DNA from: Pseudomonas sp. Ant30-3
Lineage (GTDB): Bacteria > Pseudomonadota > Gammaproteobacteria > Pseudomonadales > Pseudomonadaceae
DNA length: 64,000 nucleotides
Assembly: GCF_000690905.1 (NCBI RefSeq)
Contig: NZ_JMCL01000066.1
Location: 1 to 64,000, forward strand
Direction of reading: 5' to 3'
Part shown: piece after piece, positions 1 to 8,159 of the stretch
How positions within the stretch are numbered: the stretch's first letter is position 1
Layout: every line of letters begins with the position of its first letter
Program-made: the position numbers and the translations under genes
Notes under the pieces: model-generated
Seen by the model: only the letters and a program-made list of their open reading frames with translations
Database searches by the model: none
Told to the model about the DNA's origin: nothing

Positions 1-118
1 GCTTGCCCCCGTTGGGTTTCGAAGCGACCCCATCATTCTTCCAGAAATACCGCGCGAGCAGGTCTGACGACGGCTTCGCCGCCGAACGGGGGCAAGCCCC
101 CTCGCCACAGGAAAATCC
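1..118. repeat. REPIN-type inverted repeat
   Basis: Two REP halves face each other: 'cttgcccccgtt' near the left edge and 'aacgggggcaag' near 96-107, followed by 'ccctcgccacagg'. The interior also contains the small hairpin 'acggcttcgccgccg'. This is the usual Pseudomonas REP doublet and is non-coding. The left half may begin before the window. Confidence 0.6.
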
Positions 119-212
119 TCATCACAGGCAAGCCCTTCAATAAAAGCAAGTCCCCTGACCACAATCGTCGGCGACGACTCCCGGACATTGACCCGCTCCC
201 ACGCGATGCGTA

Positions 213-410
213 GCCTTGCGCCTTCGAGGTTCTTCGGCACTTGCCGAAGCTAAGAAGGGAACGCGGTCAATGCCGCGGCTGCCCCCGCAACTGTGAACGG
301 TGCTGTTCGCTGCCACGCCACTGCAGATCCTGTCCTACGGGTCCGCGGGAAGGCGCAGCGAATGCAAGGCCCAACGGCCGGCACACCGTCAGCCAGGAGA
401 CCTGCCTCGA
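213..410 (+). promoter_or_regulatory. Adenosylcobalamin (B12) riboswitch
   Basis: The hallmark elements are present in order. A purine-rich 'aagaagggaac' lies near 253-263. The B12-box core 'gccgcggctgcccccgcaac' with 'tgtga' follows at about 272-296. The 3' element 'gccaggagacctgcc' is at 392-406. A P1 stem forms between tcgagg (224-229) and cctcga (405-410). It lies about 110 bases upstream of the cobW start, so cobW, and probably cobN and the chelatase genes behind it, should be shut down when adenosylcobalamin is plentiful. Bases 411-521 would hold the expression platform. Class assignment is by motif. Confidence 0.9.
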
Positions 411-521
411 CACAGATTCTCACTACAACCGGGCGGGGTGATCCGGTGGCGAACTCTTCCGCGCGCGTCTGTCGCAGCGATTGTCGTCCCGTATGCCCGC
501 CACCTTGCGATAGGGCATCCG

Positions 522-1583
522 ATGAAAACACTGGCCAAACTTCCCGTCACCATCGTTACCGGTTTCCTCGGCTCGGGCAAAACCACCTTGCTGCGGCACA
601 TGCTCGACAATGCTCAGGGTCGTCGCATTGCGGTGATCGTCAACGAGTTTGGCGAGCTGGGCATCGACGGCGAAATCCTCAAGCAATGTTCGATCGGCTG
701 CACCGAAGAAGAAGCCAACGGCCGCGTCTATGAACTGGCCAACGGCTGCCTGTGCTGCACGGTTCAGGAAGAGTTCTTCCCGGTCATGCGTGAGCTGGTT
801 GCCCGTCGCGGCGACCTCGATCACATCCTCATCGAAACCTCGGGCCTGGCCCTGCCGAAACCATTGGTGCAAGCCTTCCAGTGGCCGGAAATCCGCAGCG
901 CCTGCACGGTTGATGCGGTGATCACCGTGGTCGACAGCCCGGCCGTTGCCGCCGGCACTTTCGCGGCGTTCCCGGATCAGGTGGATGCCCAGCGCAAACT
1001 CGACCCAAATCTGGACCACGAATCGCCGCTGCATGAGTTGTTCGCCGATCAACTGGCGAGTGCCGACCTGGTGATCCTCAACAAGTCCGATCTGATCAGC
1101 CCCGAAGACCTCGCTCGCGTCCGCCTGGAAGTCGCCGAAGAATTGCCGCCCGCCGTCAAGGTCATCGAAGCCAGCAGCGGCCGCGTGCCACTGGACGTAC
1201 TGATCGGCCTCGGCGCCGGTTCCGAAGAACACATCGACAGCCGCCACAGCCATCACGATCATCACCATGAAGGTGAAGACGATCACGACCACGATGCCTT
1301 CGACTCCATCTCGATCGAACTGCCGCAAGCCGACGAAAGCCTGCTGCTGGATGCGCTGACGCAACTGGTGGTCAAGCACGGCATTCTGCGCGTGAAAGGG
1401 TTCGCGGCGATCCCGAACAAACCGATGCGCCTGCTGATTCAGGGCGTGGGTACGCGGTTTGACAAGCATTTCGACCGCAAGTGGGGCGCCGATGAAGCGC
1501 GCACCACGCGCCTGGTGCTGATCGGTCAGGAACTCGACGCCGCGTTGCTTGAAGCGCAACTGCGCGCCGCGCTCAGCGTTTAA
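522..1583 (+). CDS. cobW: CobW-type cobalt metallochaperone GTPase
   Basis: A 353-residue G3E P-loop GTPase that is thought to deliver Co2+ to the cobaltochelatase of aerobic B12 synthesis. Walker A GFLGSGKTT is at residues 14-22, the metal-binding C-L-C-C motif at 76-79, and the guanine-specificity motif NKSD near 187. A histidine/aspartate-rich loop near 238-259 is typical of the CobW/YeiR/Zn chaperone group and could bind metal. A CobW C-terminal domain follows. The frame stays open upstream to 300, but that stretch is riboswitch RNA, so the ATG at 522 starting MKTLAKLPV is chosen. It sits directly behind the riboswitch and 4 bases ahead of cobN, which supports a cobalt rather than zinc role. 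Confidence 0.93.
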   Translation: MKTLAKLPVTIVTGFLGSGKTTLLRHMLDNAQGRRIAVIVNEFGELGIDGEILKQCSIGCTEEEANGRVYELANGCLCCTVQEEFFPVMRELVARRGDLDHILIETSGLALPKPLVQAFQWPEIRSACTVDAVITVVDSPAVAAGTFAAFPDQVDAQRKLDPNLDHESPLHELFADQLASADLVILNKSDLISPEDLARVRLEVAEELPPAVKVIEASSGRVPLDVLIGLGAGSEEHIDSRHSHHDHHHEGEDDHDHDAFDSISIELPQADESLLLDALTQLVVKHGILRVKGFAAIPNKPMRLLIQGVGTRFDKHFDRKWGADEARTTRLVLIGQELDAALLEAQLRAALSV

Positions 1584-1587
1584 AGCC

Positions 1588-4500
1588 ATGCACCTGCTCA
1601 GGACCCAGCCCGGGGGCTTCGTCTCGGACGACAACATTGCCGACCTTGGCCAGACGCCCGCCGAACTGGTGATCCTGTGCAGCGGTGATTCCAGCCTCGC
1701 GTTGCTCGCGGAAGCGGCGCAGCAATTGCCCGATGATTACCCGAGCGTTCGCTTGGCCAATCCGATGCAGGTGCAAAATCATGCGTCGGTGGATTTGTAC
1801 GTCGATGACGTGCTGCGCCACGCCAAGGTCATTCTGATTTCCCTGCACGGCGGCATCGGCTATTGGCGTTACGGCGTCGAGCGTCTGGTCGAGCTGGCCG
1901 CGCGCGGCGTGCAGCTGATTCTGGTGCCGGGTGATGATCGCCCGGACCCGGAGCTTAGCGACCTCAGCACCGTGAATGCGGAAGATCGCGATCGCCTCTG
2001 GCAGTTTTTGCGTCAGGGCGGAATGAACAATGCTTTGGACTTCTTTCATTGCCTGGCGAGCGGTTGGCTTGGTCGCGATTACGCCTGGGCCGAGCCGCAA
2101 ACCCTGCCGCGCTCGGCGATTTACCATCCGCGCAAAAGCCCTGCGAACCTGAGTGACTGGCAAGGCGAATGGCAGCCCGGTCAAGCCGTGGCGGCGGTGC
2201 TGTTTTATCGCTCGCACTTGCAGGCCGCGAACACTGCGTTCATCGATGTCTTTTGCCAGCGCCTGCAAGCGGCCGGCCTCAATCCGTTGCCGATTGCCGT
2301 GGCCAGTCTGAAAGAACCCGGCTGCCTGACGGTGGTCGAGGACTGGCTTGATGAGGTTGGCGCCAGTGTCATTCTCAATACCACCGGTTTCGCCCAGTCC
2401 AGCCCTGAAGCGCCGCATTTGCGACCCTTTCGCCGCAATATTCCGGTTATTCAGGCGATTTGCGCGCAGGACAACGAGCCCGGCTGGCGCGCCAGCGAAC
2501 AGGGCCTTGGCCCCCGTGACCTGGCGATGCACATTGCGCTGCCGGAACTGGACGGGCGAATCATCAGCCGCCCGATCAGCTTCAAGGATCTGGCGTGGCG
2601 CAGCGAGCGCAGTCAGTCGGACGTGGTGTGCTATCGGGCCCAGCCCGAGCGCATGGATTTTGTCGCTGAACTGGCGCGGCGCTGGGTTGATCTGGCGCGT
2701 GTACCCAACACGGAAAAACGCATCGCCCTGATCCTCGCCAACTACCCGACCCGCGACGGACGCATCGGCAATGGCGTCGGTCTCGACACCCCGGCGGCGG
2801 CGCTGAATATCCTGCGGGCGTTGCATCAGCAAGGTTACCCGCTGCCGGCCGAACTGCCGGACAGTGGCACCGCGTTGATCCAGCAATTGCTCGGCGGCGT
2901 CAGCAATGACCTCGACACCCTCGATCAGCGTCCCTGCCATCAAAGCCTTCCGCTTGATGACTACCTGCAGATGTTCGACGCGTTGCCGCAGGCCAATCGC
3001 CAAGCCGTGCTGGACCGTTGGGGCCCGCCGGACAGCGATCCGATGTACCGTGGCGGACGGATGATGATCGCCGGGCTACGCTTTGGCCTGACCTTCGTCG
3101 GGATCCAGCCAGCGCGCGGTTATCAGGTCGACCCGAGTGCGGTGTATCACGACCCTGATCTGGTGCCACCACATGGTTATCTGGCGTTCTATTTCTGGCT
3201 GCGAAACACCTACGGTGCCCACGCGGTAATCCATGTCGGCAAGCATGGCAACCTCGAATGGCTGCCGGGCAAGGGTGTCGGGCTCTCGGAGCACTGCTGG
3301 CCGGATGCGTTGCTCGGACCGATGCCGAACATTTATCCATTCATCGTCAACGATCCGGGCGAGGGCGCACAGGCCAAGCGCCGCACGCAAGCAGTCATCA
3401 TCGACCACCTGATGCCGCCGCTGACCCGCGCCGAAACCTATGGTCCGCTGCGCAACCTCGAACTGTTGGCTGACGAATATTACGAAGCGCAACTGCTCGA
3501 TCCGCGCCGTGCCCGGGAATTGCAGCGCGACATTCTGCAACTGGTGCGCGACACGCACATCGATCGCGAACTGCAACTGGACGAGCGGCTCGACAGCGAT
3601 GCCGATGCGGCGATCTGGCTGCCGCGACTCGATACGTATCTGTGCGATTTGAAAGAATCGCAAATCCGCGATGGCTTGCACATTTTCGGCGAGTCACCGA
3701 GCGGGCGTCTGCGCATCGATACGTTGCTGGCGTTGCTACGCATACCCCGTGGCGACGGGCGTGGCGCGCAGTCGAGTTTATTGCGGGCGTTGGCCAAGGC
3801 GTTTGCGTTGGGGTTTGATCCGCTGGATTGTGCGTTGGCCGAGCCGTGGGCTGGGCCGCGGCCTGATGCCTTGTCGGCGGTCAGCGATGAACCTTGGCGG
3901 ACCGCTGGCGACACCCGCGAACGTCTGGAATTGTTTGCTGCCAAGCTTATCGCGCAGACATTAGCCACCACCGAACTCCCTGCGAATGATCCCCTGTGGC
4001 GAGGGGATTTATCCCCGTTGGACTGCGCAGCAGTCCCATTTTCTGGGTCCGCTGCGCGAACCAACGGGGATAAATCCCCTCACCACAATGGCTCGCTCCC
4101 GCAGGGACCGGAGTGGGATGAGGTAGCCGCCATCCTCACCCACCTCCGCGAAGTCGTCGCACCTCGCCTCGATGCCTGTGGCCCCGCCGAAATGAGCGGC
4201 CTGCTCGACGCCCTCAGCGGCCGTTTCGTCCCGGCCGGGCCGAGCGGGGCACCGAGTCGCGGGCGCCTGGACGTACTGCCGACCGGGCGCAATTTTTACA
4301 CGGTGGACGTGCGCAACCTGCCGACCACCACGGCGTGGCGGATCGGTTTCCAGTCGGCGAACCTGATTCTGGAGCGGCACCTGCAGGATCACGGTGATCA
4401 CCTGCGTCAGCTCGGTTTGTCGGTGTGGGGCACAGCGACTATGCGCACCGGCGGTGACGACATTGCCCAAGCCATGGCGCTGATGGGCGTGCGGCCGGTG

Positions 4501-5478
4501 TGGGCGACGGGCAGTCAGCGGGTCGACGATTTTGAAATTCTGCCGTTGAGCCTGCTCGACCGTCCACGGGTAGACGTGACGCTGCGCGTCTCGGGGTTCT
4601 TCCGCGATGCCTTTGCCAATCTGATTCGGTTGTTCGATGCGGCCGTGCAGGCGGTTGCCGGGCTGGATGAACCTGACGACCTAAACCCTCTAGCCGCCAA
4701 AGTCCGCGCCGAGCGCGAAGCGTTGCTGCAGTCGGGGCTGGATGAGGAGGCTGCGAGACGACAGGCGGGTTGGCGCATTTTCGGGGCCAAACCCGGTGCT
4801 TATGGTGCCGGTGTGCAGGGCGCTATCGACGGACGTCTATGGCAGAGCCGCGAGGACCTGGCCGAGGTGTACCTGAACTGGGGTGGCTACGCCTATGGCG
4901 GTGCGGACGAAGGCACCGCCGCCCGCGAACAGTTCGCCCAGCGCCTGAGCCAGGTACAAGCGGTGCTGCACAATCAGGACAACCGCGAGCATGACTTGCT
5001 CGATTCGAACGACTATTACCAGTTTCAGGGCGGCATGCTCGCTGCGGTGGAAAGCCTCAGCGGTGAAGCGGCCGCCAGTTACCACGGTGATCACAGCCAG
5101 CCGGATCTGCCGAAAATCCGCACCCTGAAAGAAGAGCTGAACCGGGTGATTCGCTCACGCGCGGCCAATCCGAAGTGGATCGACGGGGTGAAACGTCACG
5201 GCTATAAAGGCGCGTTTGAACTGGCGGCCACCGTCGACAATCTGTTCGCCTTCGACGCCACCACGCAGTTGATTGACGATCATCAGTACGCGTTGCTCGC
5301 GGATGCCTACCTGCTGGATTCGGCAACCCGCGAATTCGTGCGTGAACATAATCCCCACGCCTTGCGGAATATGACCGAACGGATGCTGGAAGCGCAGCAA
5401 CGCGGGATGTGGAAAGAGCCGGGCGAATACCAGCAAGCGCTGGAGAATTTGCTTTTGGATATTGAAGAAGACAGCTGA
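1588..5478 (+). CDS. cobN: Cobaltochelatase large subunit CobN
   Basis: A 1296-residue protein of the CobN/Mg-chelatase H-subunit family, which binds hydrogenobyrinic acid a,c-diamide and inserts Co2+ with two AAA+ partner subunits. The conserved block HVGKHGNLEWLPGKG, followed by PFIVNDPGEGAQAKRR, lies at about residues 550-600, and the C-terminal CobN region is intact. The ATG at 1588 follows the cobW stop by 4 bases, and the open frame above it is cobW sequence. An in-frame REPIN at about 3988-4085 adds roughly 33-35 residues (near 800-835) rich in W, R, D and S that do not look like CobN sequence. Length is otherwise normal for the family, so the protein is probably functional. Confidence 0.93.
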   Translation: MHLLRTQPGGFVSDDNIADLGQTPAELVILCSGDSSLALLAEAAQQLPDDYPSVRLANPMQVQNHASVDLYVDDVLRHAKVILISLHGGIGYWRYGVERLVELAARGVQLILVPGDDRPDPELSDLSTVNAEDRDRLWQFLRQGGMNNALDFFHCLASGWLGRDYAWAEPQTLPRSAIYHPRKSPANLSDWQGEWQPGQAVAAVLFYRSHLQAANTAFIDVFCQRLQAAGLNPLPIAVASLKEPGCLTVVEDWLDEVGASVILNTTGFAQSSPEAPHLRPFRRNIPVIQAICAQDNEPGWRASEQGLGPRDLAMHIALPELDGRIISRPISFKDLAWRSERSQSDVVCYRAQPERMDFVAELARRWVDLARVPNTEKRIALILANYPTRDGRIGNGVGLDTPAAALNILRALHQQGYPLPAELPDSGTALIQQLLGGVSNDLDTLDQRPCHQSLPLDDYLQMFDALPQANRQAVLDRWGPPDSDPMYRGGRMMIAGLRFGLTFVGIQPARGYQVDPSAVYHDPDLVPPHGYLAFYFWLRNTYGAHAVIHVGKHGNLEWLPGKGVGLSEHCWPDALLGPMPNIYPFIVNDPGEGAQAKRRTQAVIIDHLMPPLTRAETYGPLRNLELLADEYYEAQLLDPRRARELQRDILQLVRDTHIDRELQLDERLDSDADAAIWLPRLDTYLCDLKESQIRDGLHIFGESPSGRLRIDTLLALLRIPRGDGRGAQSSLLRALAKAFALGFDPLDCALAEPWAGPRPDALSAVSDEPWRTAGDTRERLELFAAKLIAQTLATTELPANDPLWRGDLSPLDCAAVPFSGSAARTNGDKSPHHNGSLPQGPEWDEVAAILTHLREVVAPRLDACGPAEMSGLLDALSGRFVPAGPSGAPSRGRLDVLPTGRNFYTVDVRNLPTTTAWRIGFQSANLILERHLQDHGDHLRQLGLSVWGTATMRTGGDDIAQAMALMGVRPVWATGSQRVDDFEILPLSLLDRPRVDVTLRVSGFFRDAFANLIRLFDAAVQAVAGLDEPDDLNPLAAKVRAEREALLQSGLDEEAARRQAGWRIFGAKPGAYGAGVQGAIDGRLWQSREDLAEVYLNWGGYAYGGADEGTAAREQFAQRLSQVQAVLHNQDNREHDLLDSNDYYQFQGGMLAAVESLSGEAAASYHGDHSQPDLPKIRTLKEELNRVIRSRAANPKWIDGVKRHGYKGAFELAATVDNLFAFDATTQLIDDHQYALLADAYLLDSATREFVREHNPHALRNMTERMLEAQQRGMWKEPGEYQQALENLLLDIEEDS
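3988..4085. repeat. REPIN inside cobN coding sequence
   Basis: The arms 'ggggatttatccccgttgg' and 'ccaacggggataaatcccc' form a long inverted repeat around a loop containing 'ctgcgcagcag'. The flanks 'ccctgtggcgag' and 'ctcaccacaatgg' match the ends of intergenic REPs seen elsewhere in Pseudomonas. The element is translated as part of cobN without a stop. Confidence 0.8.
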
Positions 5479-5690
5479 CACGACACAGATCCCTGTAGGA
5501 GCGAGCCTGCTCGCGATAGCGCTGGATCAGTCAATATAAAGGGTGGCTGATCCACCGCTATCGCGAGATGGCTGACACAACACAGATCCCTGTAGGAGCG
5601 AGCCTGCTCGCGATAGCGCTGGATCAGTCAATATAAAGGGTGGCTGATCCACCGCCATCGCGAGCAGGCTCGCTCCTACAGGGTCCAAAG
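5474..5690. repeat. Tandemly duplicated REPIN, 97-bp period
   Basis: A unit starting 'gctgacac(g/a)acacagatcc' occurs at 5474 and again at 5571. Each copy contains 'tgtaggagcgagcctgctcg' and the inverted internal pair 'gctggatcagtc'/'ggctgatccacc'. The last unit ends with the facing REP 'cgagcaggctcgctcctaca' near 5660-5681. The first unit includes the cobN stop codon. The array separates cobN from the AAA+ chelatase gene and could act as an mRNA-stabilising or attenuating structure. Confidence 0.8.
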
Positions 5691-5727
5691 TGCCTTTGAG
5701 ATCACCGACCATGACTGAGAATCAAAG

Positions 5728-6726
5728 ATGACTGACAACCCGCATTTCCCGCTCTCTGCCGTGGTCGGCGCTGACGACCTGAAGCTCGCCCTTTGCCTCA
5801 CCGCCATCGATCCAAAAATCGGCGGTGTACTGATCGAAGGCCCACGTGGCATGGCCAAATCGACCTTGGCCCGAGGCCTCGCGGACTTGCTCGCCAGCGG
5901 CCAATTCGTCACCTTGCCCCTAGGCGCGACCGAAGAGCGGCTGGTCGGCACCCTTGACCTCGACGCGGCCCTTAGCGAAGGCCGCGCGCAATTTTCTCCC
6001 GGTGTTCTGGCCAAGGCCGATGGCGGCGTGCTCTACGTGGATGAAGTCAATCTGCTGCCGGATCACCTCGTCGATCTGCTGCTCGACGTCGCTGCCAGCG
6101 GCACCAACGTCATCGAGCGCGACGGCATCTCCCATCGCCATTCGGCGAAGTTCGTACTGATTGGCACCATGAACCCGGAAGAGGGCGAATTGCGTCCGCA
6201 GTTGCTCGACCGCTTCGGCCTCAACGTCGCACTCGGCGGCCACACGGCACCGGCCGAGCGCAGCCGGATTATCCGCCGTCGACTGGATTTCGACAGCGAC
6301 CCGCAGCATTTCTGCGCGGAGTGGGAAGGCGAACAGCAAGCGCTGCGCGAGCGCTGCCAACGTGCACGCACGGCGCTGGCCAGCATCCCGCTGGACGACG
6401 CCGCACTGGCGCGGATTACCGAGCGCTGTTTCGCGGCAGGTGTCGATGGCCTGCGCGCCGATCTGGTCTGGCTGCGCGCCGCCCGTGCTCACGCTGCCTG
6501 GCGGGGAGCGCAGGCGATTGCTGAAGAAGACATCGACGCCGTCGCTGAATTCGCCTTGCGCCATCGTCGGCGCGAACAGTCGCCGCCCGCGCCGCAACAA
6601 GGTCAGGCACCTTCTGCGCCACCCTCGAATCCGCAAGAAGGCCAGGGCCAGTGGGGTGAGCTGCCCGCTCAGGCATTGCCCACCGGCGCCCGCCGTGAAG
6701 TCCCGAGCTGGCCAAAAAAGCCCTAG
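5728..6726 (+). CDS. AAA+ chelatase subunit (ChlI/CobS-like), short form
   Basis: A 332-residue AAA+ ATPase of the magnesium/cobalt chelatase I-subunit family, expected to form the motor ring that works with CobN. Walker A is GPRGMAKST (38-46), Walker B is GVLYVDEVNLL (about 92-102), and the sensor region IGTMNPEEGELRPQLLDRFGL is conserved. A Pro/Gln-rich linker follows residue 275. The ATG at 5728 is used because the ATG at 5711 meets a stop within seven codons. The stop at 6724 lies directly after a frameshift signal, so this is probably the termination product of a gene whose extended form also carries a VWA domain. Confidence 0.85.
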   Translation: MTDNPHFPLSAVVGADDLKLALCLTAIDPKIGGVLIEGPRGMAKSTLARGLADLLASGQFVTLPLGATEERLVGTLDLDAALSEGRAQFSPGVLAKADGGVLYVDEVNLLPDHLVDLLLDVAASGTNVIERDGISHRHSAKFVLIGTMNPEEGELRPQLLDRFGLNVALGGHTAPAERSRIIRRRLDFDSDPQHFCAEWEGEQQALRERCQRARTALASIPLDDAALARITERCFAAGVDGLRADLVWLRAARAHAAWRGAQAIAEEDIDAVAEFALRHRRREQSPPAPQQGQAPSAPPSNPQEGQGQWGELPAQALPTGARREVPSWPKKP

Positions 6727-6761
6727 GCATTCGCCCTCGTTCAGAAGCGGGGGCGAATGCC
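6714..6761 (+). promoter_or_regulatory. Programmed -1 ribosomal frameshift signal
   Basis: The heptamer A AAA AAG (6714-6720) is in the zero frame of the AAA+ gene (codons CCA AAA AAG). A 5-nt spacer follows, then a 14-bp hairpin: 6726-6739 pairs with 6748-6761, with one G-T pair and an 8-base loop. The zero-frame stop TAG (6724-6726) lies between heptamer and stem. Slipping one base back gives GCC CTA GGC ATT, which continues without a stop into the VWA domain. This is the same slippery heptamer as in E. coli dnaX. Confidence 0.85.
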
Positions 6762-7391
6762 AGACCCCGCGCCGGACACCTCGACCAAGGCAAACAGGGC
6801 CAGCGTCACATGGCACGCAGTGGCTCGATCAATTGGCCCGCAACCTTGCTCAACGGCCGCCCGCGTCAGCGCGCTGATGTGCAGTTCGAAATGCGCACGC
6901 GTTCGCCGCATGAACTGTGGCTGGTTATTGTCGATGCCTCGGCGTCGACCCGCCGGCATCACGCGTTAAGCGACGCCAAGGGTGTGCTCGCGCAATTGTT
7001 CGACGATGCCTATCGCCAGCGCGCTCGGCTGGCGCTGCTGACAGCCAGCGGCCACACGCCCACATGGCAGGTGCAAGGGCTGAAAGCCTCGGCGGGATTA
7101 CGCCAGTGGCTGGATGATTTGGGAGCCGGCGGAGGCACCCCGTTGCTCGCGGCGCTGGATCAGGCGCAGCAATGGCTGAGCGTGCGCCGCAAGCGTTTAC
7201 CGGCGGAGCAGCAGCGTTTGTTGTTGGTTACAGATGGCCGGGTAAAAGAATGGACGGGGTTGCCGACGCTGGACTGTCCGGGGCTGCTGATTGATATCGA
7301 ACGCGGGCCGATCAGGTTGGGGCGGGCGCGGCAGTTGGCGGTGGGGCTGGGCGCAGATTATTGCCATATCGATCAGCTCACGTCGGGCTGA
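6720..7391 (+). CDS. VWA (ChlD-like) domain, reached by -1 frameshift
   Basis: Read from 6720 after the -1 shift, the fusion product is about 554 residues: AAA+ domain, linker, then a von Willebrand A domain. Its MIDAS-type motif DASAST appears early and a conserved VTDGR appears later. This matches the D (medium) subunit layout of metal chelatases. An independent start at ATG 6810 would give 193 residues, but the frame is open back to 6699 with no ATG, GTG or TTG before 6810. The VWA domain also begins immediately after the heptamer hairpin. Fusion production is inferred; translation from 6810 alone remains possible. Confidence 0.8.
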   Translation, partial: ALGIRPRSEAGANARPRAGHLDQGKQGQRHMARSGSINWPATLLNGRPRQRADVQFEMRTRSPHELWLVIVDASASTRRHHALSDAKGVLAQLFDDAYRQRARLALLTASGHTPTWQVQGLKASAGLRQWLDDLGAGGGTPLLAALDQAQQWLSVRRKRLPAEQQRLLLVTDGRVKEWTGLPTLDCPGLLIDIERGPIRLGRARQLAVGLGADYCHIDQLTSG

Positions 7392-7469
7392 ACGCCGCGC
7401 CGGTCTCGAGCAGGCCCACTTCAGCACAGAGCGCAAAGCTCACTACGGGTTACTCTCGGCCCGCTCACT
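7392..7469. other. Short spacer after chelatase locus
   Basis: Contains no recognisable gene, hairpin-plus-T terminator or promoter. It leads into a 700-bp block of repeats that fills the convergent space between the chelatase locus and poxB. Confidence 0.4.
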
Positions 7470-7605
7470 GATCGTTCCCACGCTCCGCGTGGTAATGCAT
7501 CCGGCGACGCTCTGCGTCACGATTGTGCATGGCTGCAGTCCAGCGCTCACTCCGGAACGCGGAGCGTCCCTGGCGGCATCCCCACGCGGAGCGAGGGAAC
7601 AATCA
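7470..7605. repeat. Large imperfect palindromic repeat
   Basis: It begins 'tgatcgttcccacgctccgc' and ends with near-complementary 'gcggagcgagggaacaatca'. Nested complementary pieces such as 'gacgctctgcgtc' and 'gaacgcggagcgtcc' lie inside. I recognise the theme from fluorescent pseudomonads as a dispersed non-coding palindrome. There is no coding potential and no transposase. Confidence 0.65.
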
Positions 7606-7890
7606 TCAATTTGGAATGCGGACAAACCCACGAGCCAGGCCGGCTATCAGGCCGCCTCGGCGGCTGTGGCGGTAAGCGTCCCGTCGGGAGGCTGAGTGGA
7701 GGTTCTGCGCAGTGGGCAACCCGGCATGGATGCCGGGTTAGCTGCCGCCGGCCATGGAAGGCCGATGGCAGCGGGCCCACGGAGCAGGACCGGAGCGAGG
7801 GCATGGCGAGCATTAGCGAGCCACCGGACGTCAGGGGCAAGAGCACTTGGTTACTTGGTGCTTTTCCAAGTGACTCGCCGTAAGGGCGAA
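7606..7890. repeat. Dispersed hairpin-rich repeat block
   Basis: Contains strong hairpins such as aacccggcat/atgccgggtt (7719-7740), then 'gccggccatggaaggcc' and a 'cggagcaggaccggagcgag' segment. It ends with 'ttggttacttggtgcttttc'. The mix resembles a decayed multi-copy element common in this genus. Short open frames here have no family resemblance and are not annotated as genes. Confidence 0.5.
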
Positions 7891-8027
7891 ACCAATAAAA
7901 GCCATCACCGCAGCAATGGATATGTACACCCGCAAAACCTGATCGCCCAAGACATCGCCATCGCCGGCAGGCCAGCTCCTACAGCCGATTGAGTACACCC
8001 TCAAAAATCCTGCAAAATCCGAGACCG

Positions 8028-8150
8028 CCATCGCGAGCAAGCTTTGCTCCCACAACATGTCGGTCCCTGGAATCGAGCAAGCTTTGCTCCCACGCCATGT
8101 CAGCCCCCTGAAGGTGGGAGCCAGCCTGCTGGCGATGGCGCCAGAGCAAT
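8028..8150. repeat. REP cluster before poxB 3' end
   Basis: The 19-mer 'gagcaagctttgctcccac' occurs twice about 43 bp apart (around 8034 and 8077), each followed by a 'catgtc' segment. A third REP, 'gtgggagccagcctgctggc', follows at 8117-8136. These palindromes lie just beyond the 3' end of poxB and may act as its transcript end. Confidence 0.7.
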
Positions 8151-8159
8151 CCGGGTGCG

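Noticed and set aside
423..1637. Long open frame on the minus strand over cobW
   Set aside because: It mirrors the third-position GC bias of cobW and has no family features.
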